DNA from: Pseudomonas sediminis
GTDB taxonomy: Bacteria > Pseudomonadota > Gammaproteobacteria > Pseudomonadales > Pseudomonadaceae
Length of the DNA: 64,000 bases
Assembly (NCBI RefSeq): GCF_039555755.1
Contig: NZ_CP154631.1
Span: 1,488,001 to 1,552,000 of the forward strand
Reading direction: 5' to 3'
The notes below the pieces were generated by a model. It was not told where the DNA came from and did not search any database. It was given only the letters and a program-made list of their open reading frames with translations. A program made the position numbers and the translations under genes. Within the stretch, counting starts at the first letter, position 1. Each line of letters opens with the position of its first letter. Of this stretch, positions 27,485-36,601 are shown in pieces.

Positions 27485-28633
27485 TCACATGCGAAACATA
27501 GTGGTCAGCCGTTCGAGCATGGCATCACATGCCTCAAGTTGCGTGGCATGAATGAACTCATCGGGTTTATGCCCCTGGTCCATACTGCCTGGGCCACAGA
27601 CCACGGTGGCGATACCAATGCTGTCGAACAACCCGCCCTCGGTACCGAAAGCGACCGTGGTGAAGTCGTCCGAACCACAGATGTCTGCGATCAGCCGCGC
27701 CGCATCGCTCTGCGCATCCGTGGTAAGCCCCGGATAGGCGGAGAGCTCGGCAAAGCGAATGTCGCTTCCTGCCGCCACCGTACGCATTCTTGGCAGTACT
27801 TCCTGCTGCGCATAGCGCTGCAACTGCTGCGCGACAGCTTGTGGATCGGTATCCGGCAGTGCGCGTACCTCGAAGTCGAAGCGACACTCTGCCGGCACGA
27901 TGTTCAACGCCTTGCCACCGCTAATAACGCCCGTCTGCACCGTGCTGAAGGGCGGGTCGAAACGCGAATCGCACAACTCTGGCGCCTGCAACTGGCGACC
28001 AATACGGCCCAGCTCGCTAATCAACTCCGCGGCGTATTCGATGGCATTGACCCCTTGCGGGGCATAGGCGGAATGACAGGCAGCACCGTGCACGTCGCAG
28101 CGCATGGCCAGCTTGCCCTTGTGGCCGAGCACCGGCTGCAATTGGGTCGGTTCGCCGATGATGCACAAGCGAGGTTTGCAGGGCAGCTCGGCCAGGCGCG
28201 CGATCAGATCACGAACACCCAGACAACCGACTTCTTCGTCGTAGGACAGCGCAATGTGAATGGGCAGGCGCAGTGGCTGCGCCAGACACCCCGGCACGGC
28301 CGCCAACACGCTGGCGATAAAGCCCTTCATGTCGGTAGTGCCGCGGCCATAGAGCTTGCCGTCACGCTCGCTCAACTGGAACGGTGGCACCGACCAGGCC
28401 TGACCATCTACCGGGACGACATCGGTATGCCCGGACAAGACGATACCGGGCACGTCGGCCGGTCCGATGGTGGCGAAGAGATTGGCCTTGCTGCGCTCTT
28501 CGTTGAAGATCAGCTCGCTGGAAACGTTCAGCTGCGCCAGGTACTCACGCACGAAGGCGATCAGTTGCAGGTTGGATTCACGGCTCGTGGTGTCGAACGA
28601 GACCAAGGTGGCCAGTAGCTCTTTGCTGTTCAT
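27485..28633 (-). CDS. M20 family deacylase/peptidase (ArgE-like)
   Basis: A 382-residue zinc hydrolase. Metal-ligand motifs are SGHTDVVP (H69, D71), GRGTTDMKGF (D101) and SYDEEVG (catalytic E133 and neighbour). It resembles acetylornithine deacetylase ArgE, which releases acetate from N-acetylornithine. The gene lies next to DUF1028 and polyamine-type transporter genes rather than arginine genes, so the real substrate may be another N-acyl amino acid or amide. It abuts the DUF1028 gene with no gap. Confidence 0.87.
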   Translation of the reverse strand: MNSKELLATLVSFDTTSRESNLQLIAFVREYLAQLNVSSELIFNEERSKANLFATIGPADVPGIVLSGHTDVVPVDGQAWSVPPFQLSERDGKLYGRGTTDMKGFIASVLAAVPGCLAQPLRLPIHIALSYDEEVGCLGVRDLIARLAELPCKPRLCIIGEPTQLQPVLGHKGKLAMRCDVHGAACHSAYAPQGVNAIEYAAELISELGRIGRQLQAPELCDSRFDPPFSTVQTGVISGGKALNIVPAECRFDFEVRALPDTDPQAVAQQLQRYAQQEVLPRMRTVAAGSDIRFAELSAYPGLTTDAQSDAARLIADICGSDDFTTVAFGTEGGLFDSIGIATVVCGPGSMDQGHKPDEFIHATQLEACDAMLERLTTMFRM

Positions 28634-29308
28634 TCACTCGTCTCCAGGAACCCCGTAGCTAGGTGCTTTGGTCGGGTCGAGCGCGCGCGTGATGTAGTCC
28701 TGCATCTGTGGCTGATAGGCGCGCCACAGCTGCTCCAACGCGCCAATAGGGTCCTCGTCGGCCCAGTCGACGCGCAGGTCGACGATGGGCCATGCCTGCT
28801 CACCCACCACGATCAGCGCGGCCGAGTGCACCGGCCCAGCCTCGCCGCCTGCGGCCATGGCTGCCTGCATCGCACTGAGCAGGCGCTCGGCCAGGCAGCC
28901 TTCACTGGTTTCGAAGCCCCGCACCAGGGCCTCGATGACCGCCTGATTGGCCAGCAGGTTACCGGCACCGACGCACTGCTCCCCGGAGACGGCATGGTGG
29001 CAACCCAGGGTCTCGCTACCACTGAAATGTGCGGTACGCCCCTGATGGTCGATCAGCGCCAACTGGCGGTACTGGCGGTACTCGTCACTGGCCAATGCCA
29101 AGTCACGCGCCTGTTCCGGCGAGCAGCCAAGTGCGAGTTGCTCCAGTGCCCGATCGCCCAGAGCCGGCAGAGTGACGTTCTGCGTGGAAACCGCACCCAC
29201 GCCTGGACGCAACCAGGGGCAGCGGGCGCCCACCGCGATACTCGACGAACTGATGGCGATACCCAGTTGCCCGGTCTTGGCGCAGCGGCCGGTGATGGAG
29301 AAGGTCAT
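28634..29308 (-). CDS. DUF1028 family protein (Ntn-hydrolase-like)
   Basis: A 224-residue protein that begins MTFSITGRCAKTGQLGIAIS and has the SSIAVGARCPWLRPGVGAVSTQ stretch of the DUF1028 family, which is thought to have an Ntn-hydrolase fold. The function is not established. The family is often found beside RidA, M20 peptidase and ABC transporter genes, as here. Its stop directly precedes the ArgE-like start, so both are probably translated together. Confidence 0.85.
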   Translation of the reverse strand: MTFSITGRCAKTGQLGIAISSSSIAVGARCPWLRPGVGAVSTQNVTLPALGDRALEQLALGCSPEQARDLALASDEYRQYRQLALIDHQGRTAHFSGSETLGCHHAVSGEQCVGAGNLLANQAVIEALVRGFETSEGCLAERLLSAMQAAMAAGGEAGPVHSAALIVVGEQAWPIVDLRVDWADEDPIGALEQLWRAYQPQMQDYITRALDPTKAPSYGVPGDE

Positions 29309-29383
29309 GGTCTGCGGTGATCCTGTTGGTAATTGATTCTGTCGGGGCCAGAAGCGGGCTGCGAAAGCCCGCGCAAGCGAGCG

Positions 29384-30202
29384 TCAGCGTGGCGACTCGA
29401 CATTCAGCACTCGTCCAAGGCCAAGAAAGCGGTTGGCCAATGTCAGCAGGGAGGCCGTCGTGGCGATGTAGATCACCGACAGCGCCGCCAACGTAGGGTC
29501 GGCGAACTCACGCACGTAGTTGTACATGGCCACCGGCAGCGTCTGAGTCGCCTGCGTAGTCACGAACAGCGAGGCGGTGAACTCGTTGAACGACAGGATC
29601 GCGGCGAATAGCCAGCCACCGAACAAGCCAGGCAGCATCAGCGGCACGGTGATGGTCCAGACGACACGTAGCGGTGAGGCACCCAGACTGGCAGCAGCCA
29701 ACTCGATCCGCTGCTCCAGGTTGTGCAACGACACGTAGAGGCTGCGCAGCACGAAGGGCAGCACCAGCACCACGTGACAGAAGATCACCAGGGCATAACC
29801 ACGGCTCAGGTCGAGCTGCGCCACCAGCATCAGCAGGCCGAGACCGATGGTGAAATGCGGAATGAACAGCGGCGACATCAGCACGCCTTCGATCAGGCTC
29901 TTGAAGCGAAACTCGTAGCGATTGATGGCGATGGCCAGGGTCGTACCGATCACCACCGCCAGAGTCGAGGCCCAGGCGGTGACGATCAGCCCGGCATAGA
30001 AGCCGTTCTTGAAGTCGCTGTAATTCAGCGCCCGCTCGAACCAGCGCAGCGACCAGCCCTTGGGCGGGAAGAACAACACCGAGGTGCTGCTGAACGAGGA
30101 GATGAACACCACCACCGTCGGCAGCAGCACGAACATCAGGATCAGCGCGACCAGCAGTCGGCCCGCGTATCCCAGCCATTTATCGTGATTGGAACGCGTC
30201 AT
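29384..30202 (-). CDS. ABC transporter permease (PotC-like)
   Basis: A 272-residue inner-membrane permease with about six membrane helices and the EAA loop (ELAAASLGASPLRVVWTI). It is like the second permease of spermidine/putrescine-type importers. The start at 30202 (MTRSNHDKWLG) lies one base after the stop of the preceding permease gene. An ATG 15 bases earlier also exists. The substrate is not determined by sequence. Confidence 0.86.
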   Translation of the reverse strand: MTRSNHDKWLGYAGRLLVALILMFVLLPTVVVFISSFSSTSVLFFPPKGWSLRWFERALNYSDFKNGFYAGLIVTAWASTLAVVIGTTLAIAINRYEFRFKSLIEGVLMSPLFIPHFTIGLGLLMLVAQLDLSRGYALVIFCHVVLVLPFVLRSLYVSLHNLEQRIELAAASLGASPLRVVWTITVPLMLPGLFGGWLFAAILSFNEFTASLFVTTQATQTLPVAMYNYVREFADPTLAALSVIYIATTASLLTLANRFLGLGRVLNVESPR

Positions 30203-30203
30203 C

Positions 30204-31058
30204 TCAGTGCTCTCCAACGCGCTGCAGCGAGCGGCTCATGCGTTTCAGAGCAGCCAGCAGCAACAGGGTCATGATCAGACCGGCGACGCTCAAGGCCGCG
30301 GCGAACGGGAAGTTCAGCGAGGAGAAACCCAGTTGGTAGACCAGTGTGGCTACCGTGCTGACCTTGCCACCACCGATCAGCTGCGGTGTGGCGAACGCAC
30401 TGAAGGTCCAGGCAAAAGCAGTGGTAACGCTGGCGACGATACCCGGCAGGGAAAGCGGCAGAGTGATGGTCAGGAACGTGTTGATCGGGCCAGCCCCCAG
30501 ACTGGTGGCCGCCTTCTCATACGCGGTGTCGATGTGGGAAAGGCCGGTGGCGAGCATCAGCACCATGATCGGCATGGTCACATGCACCAGCGCCAGCACC
30601 ACGCCGGTGTTGGTGAACATCAGTTGCAGCGGTTTGTCGATCAGCCCCATCGCCATCAGCAGGCTGTTGAGGAAGCCGCTGTTGCCCAGGACGATGATCC
30701 AGGAATAGGTGCGGACCACCTCGCCGAGAAACAGCGGGGTAATGGCGATGATCAGGATGCAGGACTTCAACCATGCGGTCTGGGTACGCACCAGCGCATA
30801 GGCCAGCGGATAACTCAGCAACAGACCGAACAACGCAGTCTTGAAGCTCAGGACGACCGTGTTGATGAAGGCATCGGCATACAGGCTCTTGAGCATGCCC
30901 TGGAAGTTGGCCAGGGTAAAACCACCGACCTCCAGCGAGCCTGGAATGTATGCGCGGACGCTGTACTGCAGCACGGTCAGCATGGCGATCGTCAGACCAA
31001 GAGCGGTCAGCGCCGATGGCAGCACGAACCACCGGACAAACGCAGGATTACGAGTCAT
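30204..31058 (-). CDS. ABC transporter permease (PotB-like)
   Basis: A 284-residue permease with about six membrane segments and the EAA loop (EKAATSLGAGPINTFLTI). It is the first permease of the polyamine-type importer. The ATG at 31058 (MTRNPAFVRWF) gives the expected short cytoplasmic N-terminus. It lies 92 bases after the binding-protein gene, and the next permease follows at once. Confidence 0.86.
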   Translation of the reverse strand: MTRNPAFVRWFVLPSALTALGLTIAMLTVLQYSVRAYIPGSLEVGGFTLANFQGMLKSLYADAFINTVVLSFKTALFGLLLSYPLAYALVRTQTAWLKSCILIIAITPLFLGEVVRTYSWIIVLGNSGFLNSLLMAMGLIDKPLQLMFTNTGVVLALVHVTMPIMVLMLATGLSHIDTAYEKAATSLGAGPINTFLTITLPLSLPGIVASVTTAFAWTFSAFATPQLIGGGKVSTVATLVYQLGFSSLNFPFAAALSVAGLIMTLLLLAALKRMSRSLQRVGEH

Positions 31059-31150
31059 GGGCGTTTCCGTTGAAAGCGGCCACATGCAGTGGCCGCGCAA
31101 AAGGACTCAGAGAAAGAAGGCGCGGGCATCGCCCGCGCCTGGACTGGCGA

Positions 31151-32179
31151 TCAATGCGCCATGACGTTCTCAGAGAACCACTTGCGCCATTCAGCGGTTT
31201 TTTCCGCGCGCAGTTTCGGGTCGATATTCAGCGTCGCATCCCACTGCTCGGCCGTGGTCAGCATGCCCGGCAGCTTGGCGATTTCCGGGTCGACGGTGGC
31301 ATTGGTGACCACCGGGCTGCCGCGGTTGATCTCGGCAATCTTCGCCTGTACTTCCGGCGACAGGGCGATGTTCATGAAGGTGTAGGCAAGGTCAGCGTGC
31401 TTGCTGCCCTTGTTGATGCCCATGGCATCAACACCCAGCACCGCGCCTTCCTTGGGCATGGCCAGCTTGATGTCCACGCCTTCCTCGATCATGTGATAAG
31501 CGTTCATCGACAGCAGCACCTGTACCGGGGTTTCACCAGTGGCGATGAGCTGCTGACTGTTGGCGTCGTTGGTGTAGAACGACTTGATGCTGGGCACCAG
31601 CGCCTTGAGCTTGTCCTGGCCTTTTTCCCAAGTGCTGGCATCAGCCCCGGACAGCTTGGCGGACACCGCGATGATATGGCTGGGATCGAAGTCAGGCAGC
31701 GCCAGGGTGGCCTTCAGCTCGGGCCGCCACAGGTCTGCCCAGGTCTCGAAGGTCTCGCCTTCCGGCACCAGATCCGGACGGTAACCGATGGTGTAGACGT
31801 AGCCCCAGACACCGATGTGGTTCGGGCTCAGTTGCGCCTGATGCACCAGGTTCTTGGCGTTGGGGATCTTGGCCATGTCCAGGTCTTCGAACAGCCCGTC
31901 GTTGGCGTACAACCAACCGACATGCGAGGTGGTGAAGGTCAGGTCGCTCTCGGCGGTGCCGGCCAGCTTGGCCTTGTTCAAGCGGTCGATGGTGCCGCCA
32001 GTGACGTACTCGACTTCGACGCCAGTCTGCTTGGTGAATTCGCGGCCGATGGCCTGATCGATCAGGTCACGGAAACTGCCGCCCCAAGTGCTGACAACCA
32101 GTTTGTCTGCAGCACTGGCGCTCACGGTCGCCAGCAAGCTGGCACTCAGCACGGTCAAGGCAAGGGCTTTACGCATCAT
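31151..32179 (-). CDS. periplasmic binding protein of polyamine-type ABC importer
   Basis: A 342-residue exported binding protein (PotD/SBP_bac_8 type). The signal peptide starts MMRKALALTVLSASLLA and is cleaved near SASAA. The mature part begins DKLVVSTWGGSFRD, a typical strand-turn for this family. It is the first gene of the minus-strand operon and diverges from the LysR gene. The ligand is unknown: polyamine, opine-like compound or other nitrogenous compound. The gene starts at 32179 or at the adjacent ATG at 32176. Confidence 0.87.
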   Translation of the reverse strand: MMRKALALTVLSASLLATVSASAADKLVVSTWGGSFRDLIDQAIGREFTKQTGVEVEYVTGGTIDRLNKAKLAGTAESDLTFTTSHVGWLYANDGLFEDLDMAKIPNAKNLVHQAQLSPNHIGVWGYVYTIGYRPDLVPEGETFETWADLWRPELKATLALPDFDPSHIIAVSAKLSGADASTWEKGQDKLKALVPSIKSFYTNDANSQQLIATGETPVQVLLSMNAYHMIEEGVDIKLAMPKEGAVLGVDAMGINKGSKHADLAYTFMNIALSPEVQAKIAEINRGSPVVTNATVDPEIAKLPGMLTTAEQWDATLNIDPKLRAEKTAEWRKWFSENVMAH

Positions 32180-32552
32180 TTTTCTGCTCCGGTTATGGGT
32201 CGTGCGTTCTGGCTTGTAAGGACATCGCGACGCGGTCTGATCTTCGTGCGGATCGGTTAGCGCCAGCGCCGCCCCGAAATGGGGCACAGGTAGGCATAAC
32301 GTGGTGAATTCATAATGGCGGGGGCGTTCATTCGGGTAAAACAACCTTTACCCGTGCTCTTGCGTAAGAATTTCCTATGCAGCCACAAGCTGCGATCTGA
32401 CAAGCTTCCAGGCCTGTCGCAGGCATATCCGCCAATGGCTCGGCAGTGAAATCAGCCTTTCTACCGCTCAGGCCACCGGCACGGACCTTGCGTTAGTGAG
32501 CGCTGACCAAGGCGCTGCCTGGTTCTGCCAAACCATTGCTCAGAGAGTTCTT
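32180..32552. promoter_or_regulatory. divergent control region between binding-protein gene and lysR
   Basis: This 373-base gap between divergent start codons must contain both promoters. No coding sequence was seen. The outstanding element is the perfect inverted repeat at 32333-32354 (listed separately). Confidence 0.7.
32333..32354. promoter_or_regulatory. perfect palindrome, likely LysR operator
   Basis: CGGGTAAA-ACAACC-TTTACCCG: 8-bp perfect arms with a 6-base spacer in the divergent lysR/binding-protein gap. LysR proteins typically bind interrupted dyads (T-N11-A) between divergent genes. The assignment to this LysR is inferred from position. Confidence 0.6.
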
Positions 32553-33527
32553 ATGCTTAGTCGAATCACCCAACGACAACTGGAGTACTTCGTCGCGTCA
32601 GGCGAGGCCGGCAGTCTGCTCGGGGCATCGGAACGCCTCCATGTATCGTCCCCGTCGATCTCGGCGGCAGTCAGTCACATCGAGTCAGAACTGGGTGTGC
32701 AGCTGTTCGTACGCCATCATGCCCAAGGCGTTTCACTGACCGCGGTCGGCCGTCAGGTGATGAAAGAGGCCAAGCTGATCCTCGACCAGGTGAACAACCT
32801 GTACACCATCGCCTCGGAGTCGCTGAACAGCATTCGCGGCCCCTTGCGCGTCGGCTGCCTGGAGTCGCTGGCACCGATGATCACGCCAGACCTGGTGTTC
32901 GGCTTTGGCCGCGCATTTCCCGGCGTTCGTATCAGCCAGTACGAGGGCAACCATGAGGAGCTACTGAGCAAACTGCGCAACGCCGATATCGATATCGCCC
33001 TGACCTATGACCTGACCGCCAGCGACGACATTGAATTCCAGGCACTGGCGCAGCTGCCGCCCTATGTGATGGTTGGCGAACACCACCCACTTGCGAACCT
33101 GCCCGCAGTGACGCTGGACGATCTGGAAACCCACCCGATGGTCCTGCTGGACATCCCGGTAAGCCGCGAATATTTCCTCGGCCTGTTCATGCCCGCCGGT
33201 GTCACGCCAAACATCGTGATGCGCTCGAGCAACCTCGAGGTAGTAAGGGCGATGGTCGCCAATGGCGTGGGCTACAGCATCGCCAACGTGCGACCGAAGG
33301 CCAATCTGTCACAGGATGGCAAGCGCCTGATCCGCGTCCGCCTGGCCGGTGAGCATCGGCCCATGCGCCTGGGCTACGCGGTGACCAGGAACACGCAACT
33401 GTCACGTGTCGTCAGCGCCTTCGCCGAACGTTGCCGGATGTTCATTTCCGATCAATACATCCCAGGCATGGCGGCACCGAGCTTTTTCGACCCGCACTCG
33501 GTGCGCATGCTCAAGGATGTGAGCTGA
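32553..33527 (+). CDS. LysR family transcriptional regulator
   Basis: A 324-residue LysR protein. The N-terminal winged HTH (LEYFVASGEAGSLLGASERLHVSSPSISAAVSHIESELGVQLFVR) and the effector-binding domain are both complete. The ATG at 32553 (MLSRITQRQ) places the HTH at the usual distance; a longer start at 32496 is unlikely. It sits between two minus-strand operons encoding parts of one ABC importer and is the best candidate regulator for both. The effector is unknown. Confidence 0.9.
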   Translation: MLSRITQRQLEYFVASGEAGSLLGASERLHVSSPSISAAVSHIESELGVQLFVRHHAQGVSLTAVGRQVMKEAKLILDQVNNLYTIASESLNSIRGPLRVGCLESLAPMITPDLVFGFGRAFPGVRISQYEGNHEELLSKLRNADIDIALTYDLTASDDIEFQALAQLPPYVMVGEHHPLANLPAVTLDDLETHPMVLLDIPVSREYFLGLFMPAGVTPNIVMRSSNLEVVRAMVANGVGYSIANVRPKANLSQDGKRLIRVRLAGEHRPMRLGYAVTRNTQLSRVVSAFAERCRMFISDQYIPGMAAPSFFDPHSVRMLKDVS

Positions 33528-33545
33528 TCACGGCCTTGGCAGACC

Positions 33546-34478
33546 CTAGTAGCCGCGTGCAGGGTCGACCTGATGCAGCACTGCCTCGCCACGCTGAAGA
33601 CGCAGGATATTGTCGGCAATCTGCCTGGCCGCCGACTCGGGTATGGCCACAGAGGCCAGATGCGGAGTGATCAGCACATTTGTCATCCCCCAGAGCGGAT
33701 CTTCAGGCGGTAATGGCTCGCGATCGAAGACATCCAAGGTCGCCTCGGCGATCCGCCCACTCCCCAGCGCCTCTGTCAGCGCCTGCTGATCGACCACGGC
33801 CCCGCGCGAGACATTGATGAAGCAACTGCCAGGCGGTAGCAGCGCGAGCCGGCGAGCATCCAGCAAGCCACGAGTCTCCGAGGTCAGCGGCAGCATCACA
33901 ACGAGTATTTCACTATCAGCGATGAAGCTGTCCAGGCAATCCAGACCGCTGTAGCAACGCACGCCTTCGAGCTGCTTGGCCGAACGCGACCAACCACTCA
34001 CAGTGAACCCCTGACGCACCAACTCAGCGGCGGCGTAGGCGCCCAGTTCACCTAGACCAAGTACACCGACCCGCACGCTTTGCGGCAGGCGTGGGTGCAG
34101 ATAATGCCAGCGCCGCTGACGCTGAGCCTGTTCGAAAGCCGGGATGTCACGGGTATAGCGCAGTACGGCGAACAGCACATAGCTGGCCATCATGCGCCCC
34201 ATGTTCGGGTCGGACAGGCGAGTAATCGGAATGGCTGGGAGATCGTCTCGACCGACCAGCGAGTCGACACCTGCGCCCAGGTTTATCAGCAGTTGCAGGT
34301 TGCGGTAACGGGCGAAGAAACCCAGAGGCGGCTTCCAGGCAAGGGCATAGAGCACGCTGTCCGGATCCTCTACATCCTGCTCCTGACAGATGCGTATCTC
34401 CGGTAGCAAGGGTGCGAGCAACGCCTGCCATTGCTCGAAACTATCGAACTGACTGTAGAACACCAATGTCGGGCTCAT
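33546..34478 (-). CDS. D-2-hydroxyacid dehydrogenase (GhrA-like)
   Basis: A 310-residue NAD(P)-dependent dehydrogenase. The Rossmann motif VGVLGLGELG and the catalytic Arg (NVSRGAVVD), Glu (DREPLP) and His (TPHLAS) are all present. It is most like glyoxylate/hydroxypyruvate reductase A, which reduces 2-oxoacids to D-2-hydroxyacids. It is the last gene of the 33.5-38.2 kb minus-strand operon and overlaps the dehydroquinase-like gene by 4 bases. It may form a redox pair with the hydroxyacid oxidase at 24.7 kb (inferred). Confidence 0.88.
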   Translation of the reverse strand: MSPTLVFYSQFDSFEQWQALLAPLLPEIRICQEQDVEDPDSVLYALAWKPPLGFFARYRNLQLLINLGAGVDSLVGRDDLPAIPITRLSDPNMGRMMASYVLFAVLRYTRDIPAFEQAQRQRRWHYLHPRLPQSVRVGVLGLGELGAYAAAELVRQGFTVSGWSRSAKQLEGVRCYSGLDCLDSFIADSEILVVMLPLTSETRGLLDARRLALLPPGSCFINVSRGAVVDQQALTEALGSGRIAEATLDVFDREPLPPEDPLWGMTNVLITPHLASVAIPESAARQIADNILRLQRGEAVLHQVDPARGY

Positions 34479-34921
34479 GCCTGTTCCTCCAGCAGTTCAG
34501 CCACGCTGGACAACGCCAGGCGATAGCCCCGCACGCCCAGACCAGCGATGACACCTGTAGCAGCCTTGGACACATAGGAGTGATGACGAAAGCTCTCGCG
34601 CTTCCAGATATTGCTCATGTGCACCTCGATGATCGGTCCCTCGAAAGCAAGCAGCGCATCGAGAATCGGCACCGAGCTGTAAGTCAGCCCAGCAGCGTTG
34701 ATGATGACGGCGTCGGCACTCAGGCGTGCCTCCTGAATCCAGTCCACCAGCACACCTTCATGGTTGCTCTGGCGAAACTCCAGTTGCAGCCCCAGCTGCG
34801 CAGCGTGGGCCTGGCAACGTTGCTCGATGCTGGCGAAGCTCTCGCTGCCATAGGTGCCGTTCTTGTCCAGCCCATAGAGGTTGGCATTCGGGCCATTGAG
34901 GAAAAATACGCGGTACAACAT
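34475..34921 (-). CDS. type II 3-dehydroquinate dehydratase-like protein, altered active site
   Basis: A 148-residue protein of normal AroQ length. Y24, N12, N75 (IINAAG), H101 (EVHMSN) and R112 (FRHHS) are kept. Position 19, normally the lid Arg, is Asp, and position 81, normally His in THTS, is Tyr (LTYSS). It may dehydrate 3-dehydroquinate weakly or act on a related substrate. It lies between GST and D-2-hydroxyacid dehydrogenase genes, not among aromatic biosynthesis genes, which supports a catabolic role. The ATG at 34921 matches the family N-terminus (FFLNGPN). Confidence 0.85.
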   Translation of the reverse strand: MLYRVFFLNGPNANLYGLDKNGTYGSESFASIEQRCQAHAAQLGLQLEFRQSNHEGVLVDWIQEARLSADAVIINAAGLTYSSVPILDALLAFEGPIIEVHMSNIWKRESFRHHSYVSKAATGVIAGLGVRGYRLALSSVAELLEEQA

Positions 34922-34934
34922 GGACACTCCTGGG

Positions 34935-35549
34935 TCAGGCCACCGGCCGGGTGGCAAACATGGCCGGGTGTTGTTCAAATTCGGCGAACCACTTGGCAGT
35001 GGCCGGGTGCTCGCTGCGCCAGTCGAACTCGGCGAAACGGAAGTCCAGATAGCCCAGCCCGCAACCAATGGTGATCAAGCCGATGTCATCCGGCTCGCTG
35101 CGCCAATGCGCGGCTTGAGTTTCGATCTCACCCAGGACGGCGTTGATCTTGCCCAACTGGGCCTCGACCCATGCGGACCAGTGTTTTTCCGGAGGTCGGG
35201 CAGTAGCCTCGTAACGGGCCAGCAGCGCCGCATCGAGCAGGCCATCACCCAGTGCCTGACGAACCAGACTGGTCCAGCGCTCAGGTCCTTTGGCGGGAAA
35301 CAAGGCACCGTCGACCGAGGCGTTCAGGTATTCGCAGATCACCCGGCTGTCGTACAGCGACACACCGTCGGGGGTCTGCAGGGCCGGGATCTTGGCCAGC
35401 GGGTTGAAACGCGCGATGCGCTCGTCACGCTGGATCGGATGAGCCGCCGAGTCGAGTTTCTCGATTTGCTCAATCAGGCCCAGGACGTGGGCGACGACCA
35501 TGACCTTACGCACATAGGGGGAGGTCGAGGCGTAATACAGTTTGTACAT
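34935..35549 (-). CDS. glutathione S-transferase
   Basis: A 204-residue GST. The thioredoxin-like N-terminus MYKLYYASTSPYVRKV holds a candidate active Ser near 8-10, then the cis-Pro and glutathione-binding region (NPLAKIPALQTPDGVSLYDSRVICEYL), followed by the helical domain. In the operon it could conjugate, isomerise or detoxify an intermediate. A similar E. coli protein, YibF, has no clear role. It starts 40 bases after the quinone oxidoreductase stop. Confidence 0.88.
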   Translation of the reverse strand: MYKLYYASTSPYVRKVMVVAHVLGLIEQIEKLDSAAHPIQRDERIARFNPLAKIPALQTPDGVSLYDSRVICEYLNASVDGALFPAKGPERWTSLVRQALGDGLLDAALLARYEATARPPEKHWSAWVEAQLGKINAVLGEIETQAAHWRSEPDDIGLITIGCGLGYLDFRFAEFDWRSEHPATAKWFAEFEQHPAMFATRPVA

Positions 35550-35589
35550 GGGGGTTCCTGTCGTAAGCCGACGTTGCGGGCCGATCCTG

Positions 35590-36600
35590 TTACAGCGAAT
35601 CCGGGATCAGTAGCACCTTGCCGATGTTCTCGTTCGCTTCCAGCACGCGATGAGCTTCGGCCGCCTGCTGCAAGGGCAAGCGAGCATGAATCAGCGGACG
35701 CACCTTGCCTGCTGCCAGCCAGGGCAGCATCTGCTCGGTGATGGCAGTAGCCAGGCGCGCTTTCTCGGCGCTGCTCTTGGGCCGCAAGGTCGATGAGGTC
35801 AGGCTGAGGCTCTTGCGCATCAGCAGCAGCAGATCCAGCTCGATCTTCGCCCCCTGCATGAACGACAGACTGATATGACGCCCGCCCGCCGCCATCGCAG
35901 CCAGGTTGCGCGCCACGTAGTCGCCGCCGACGTTATCCAGCACCACGTCGACGCCATGGCCCTCGGTGCACTGCTCGACCACTTCGACGAAATCTTCCTC
36001 GTAGCGGTCAACGGCCCGCCACACGCCCAGCGCTTTCAGTGCCTCCACCTTCTGCGCCCCACCTGCGGTGGCAATCACCTTGGCACCTGCCGCATGGGCA
36101 CACTGAATGGCAAAGGTGCCGACGCCACTGGCTGCGCCATGAATCAGCAGCACCTCGCCGGCTTGCAGGCGGCCTAGCTCGAACAGGTTGTGCCAGACCG
36201 TGAATGCAGCTTCCGGCACGCCGGCGGCCTCTGCCAGATCTAGCTCTGCCGGAACAGGCAAACAGTGTGCAGCCGTGGCAATGCAATATTGCGCATAGCC
36301 GCCACCGTTGAGCAGCGCCATGACCCGGTCACCCGGAGTAAAGCCGCTCACGCCCTCGCCTACCGCGACCACTGTGCCTGCAGCTTCGAGCCCGAGAATA
36401 TCGGGCGCGCCAGGTGGCAACGGTGCTCCGCTGCGCTGCATCAGATCCGGGCGATTGACCCCCGCAGCCGCGACCTTGATCAGCAGCTCGCCGGCGCCCA
36501 CTGCAGGTAACTGGCGCAGCACGCCATCGAGCACTTCAGGACCACCCGGCTCGCGGGCAATCACGGCGTTCATCGTTTCAGCAATCACAGGACTGTCCAT
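35590..36600 (-). CDS. NAD(P)H quinone oxidoreductase, zinc-type alcohol dehydrogenase superfamily
   Basis: A 336-residue medium-chain reductase of the PIG3/QOR type. It has the GAASGVGTFAIQCAHAAGAKVIATAG nucleotide-binding motif and GVNRPDLMQR near the N-terminus, and lacks the catalytic zinc ligands of alcohol dehydrogenases. The start at 36600 lies one base after the stop of the ATPase gene, showing coupling. A downstream ATG at 36573 is also possible. It reduces quinones or enones; the substrate is not known. Confidence 0.88.
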   Translation of the reverse strand: MDSPVIAETMNAVIAREPGGPEVLDGVLRQLPAVGAGELLIKVAAAGVNRPDLMQRSGAPLPPGAPDILGLEAAGTVVAVGEGVSGFTPGDRVMALLNGGGYAQYCIATAAHCLPVPAELDLAEAAGVPEAAFTVWHNLFELGRLQAGEVLLIHGAASGVGTFAIQCAHAAGAKVIATAGGAQKVEALKALGVWRAVDRYEEDFVEVVEQCTEGHGVDVVLDNVGGDYVARNLAAMAAGGRHISLSFMQGAKIELDLLLLMRKSLSLTSSTLRPKSSAEKARLATAITEQMLPWLAAGKVRPLIHARLPLQQAAEAHRVLEANENIGKVLLIPDSL

Positions 36601-36601
36601 T

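Noticed and set aside
29384..32179. Assignment of the importer as a true spermidine/putrescine PotABCD system
   Set aside because: The family resemblance is real, but neighbouring genes are not polyamine genes and the binding protein's ligand residues cannot be judged by eye. The gamma-glutamylpolyamine genes are 25 kb away.
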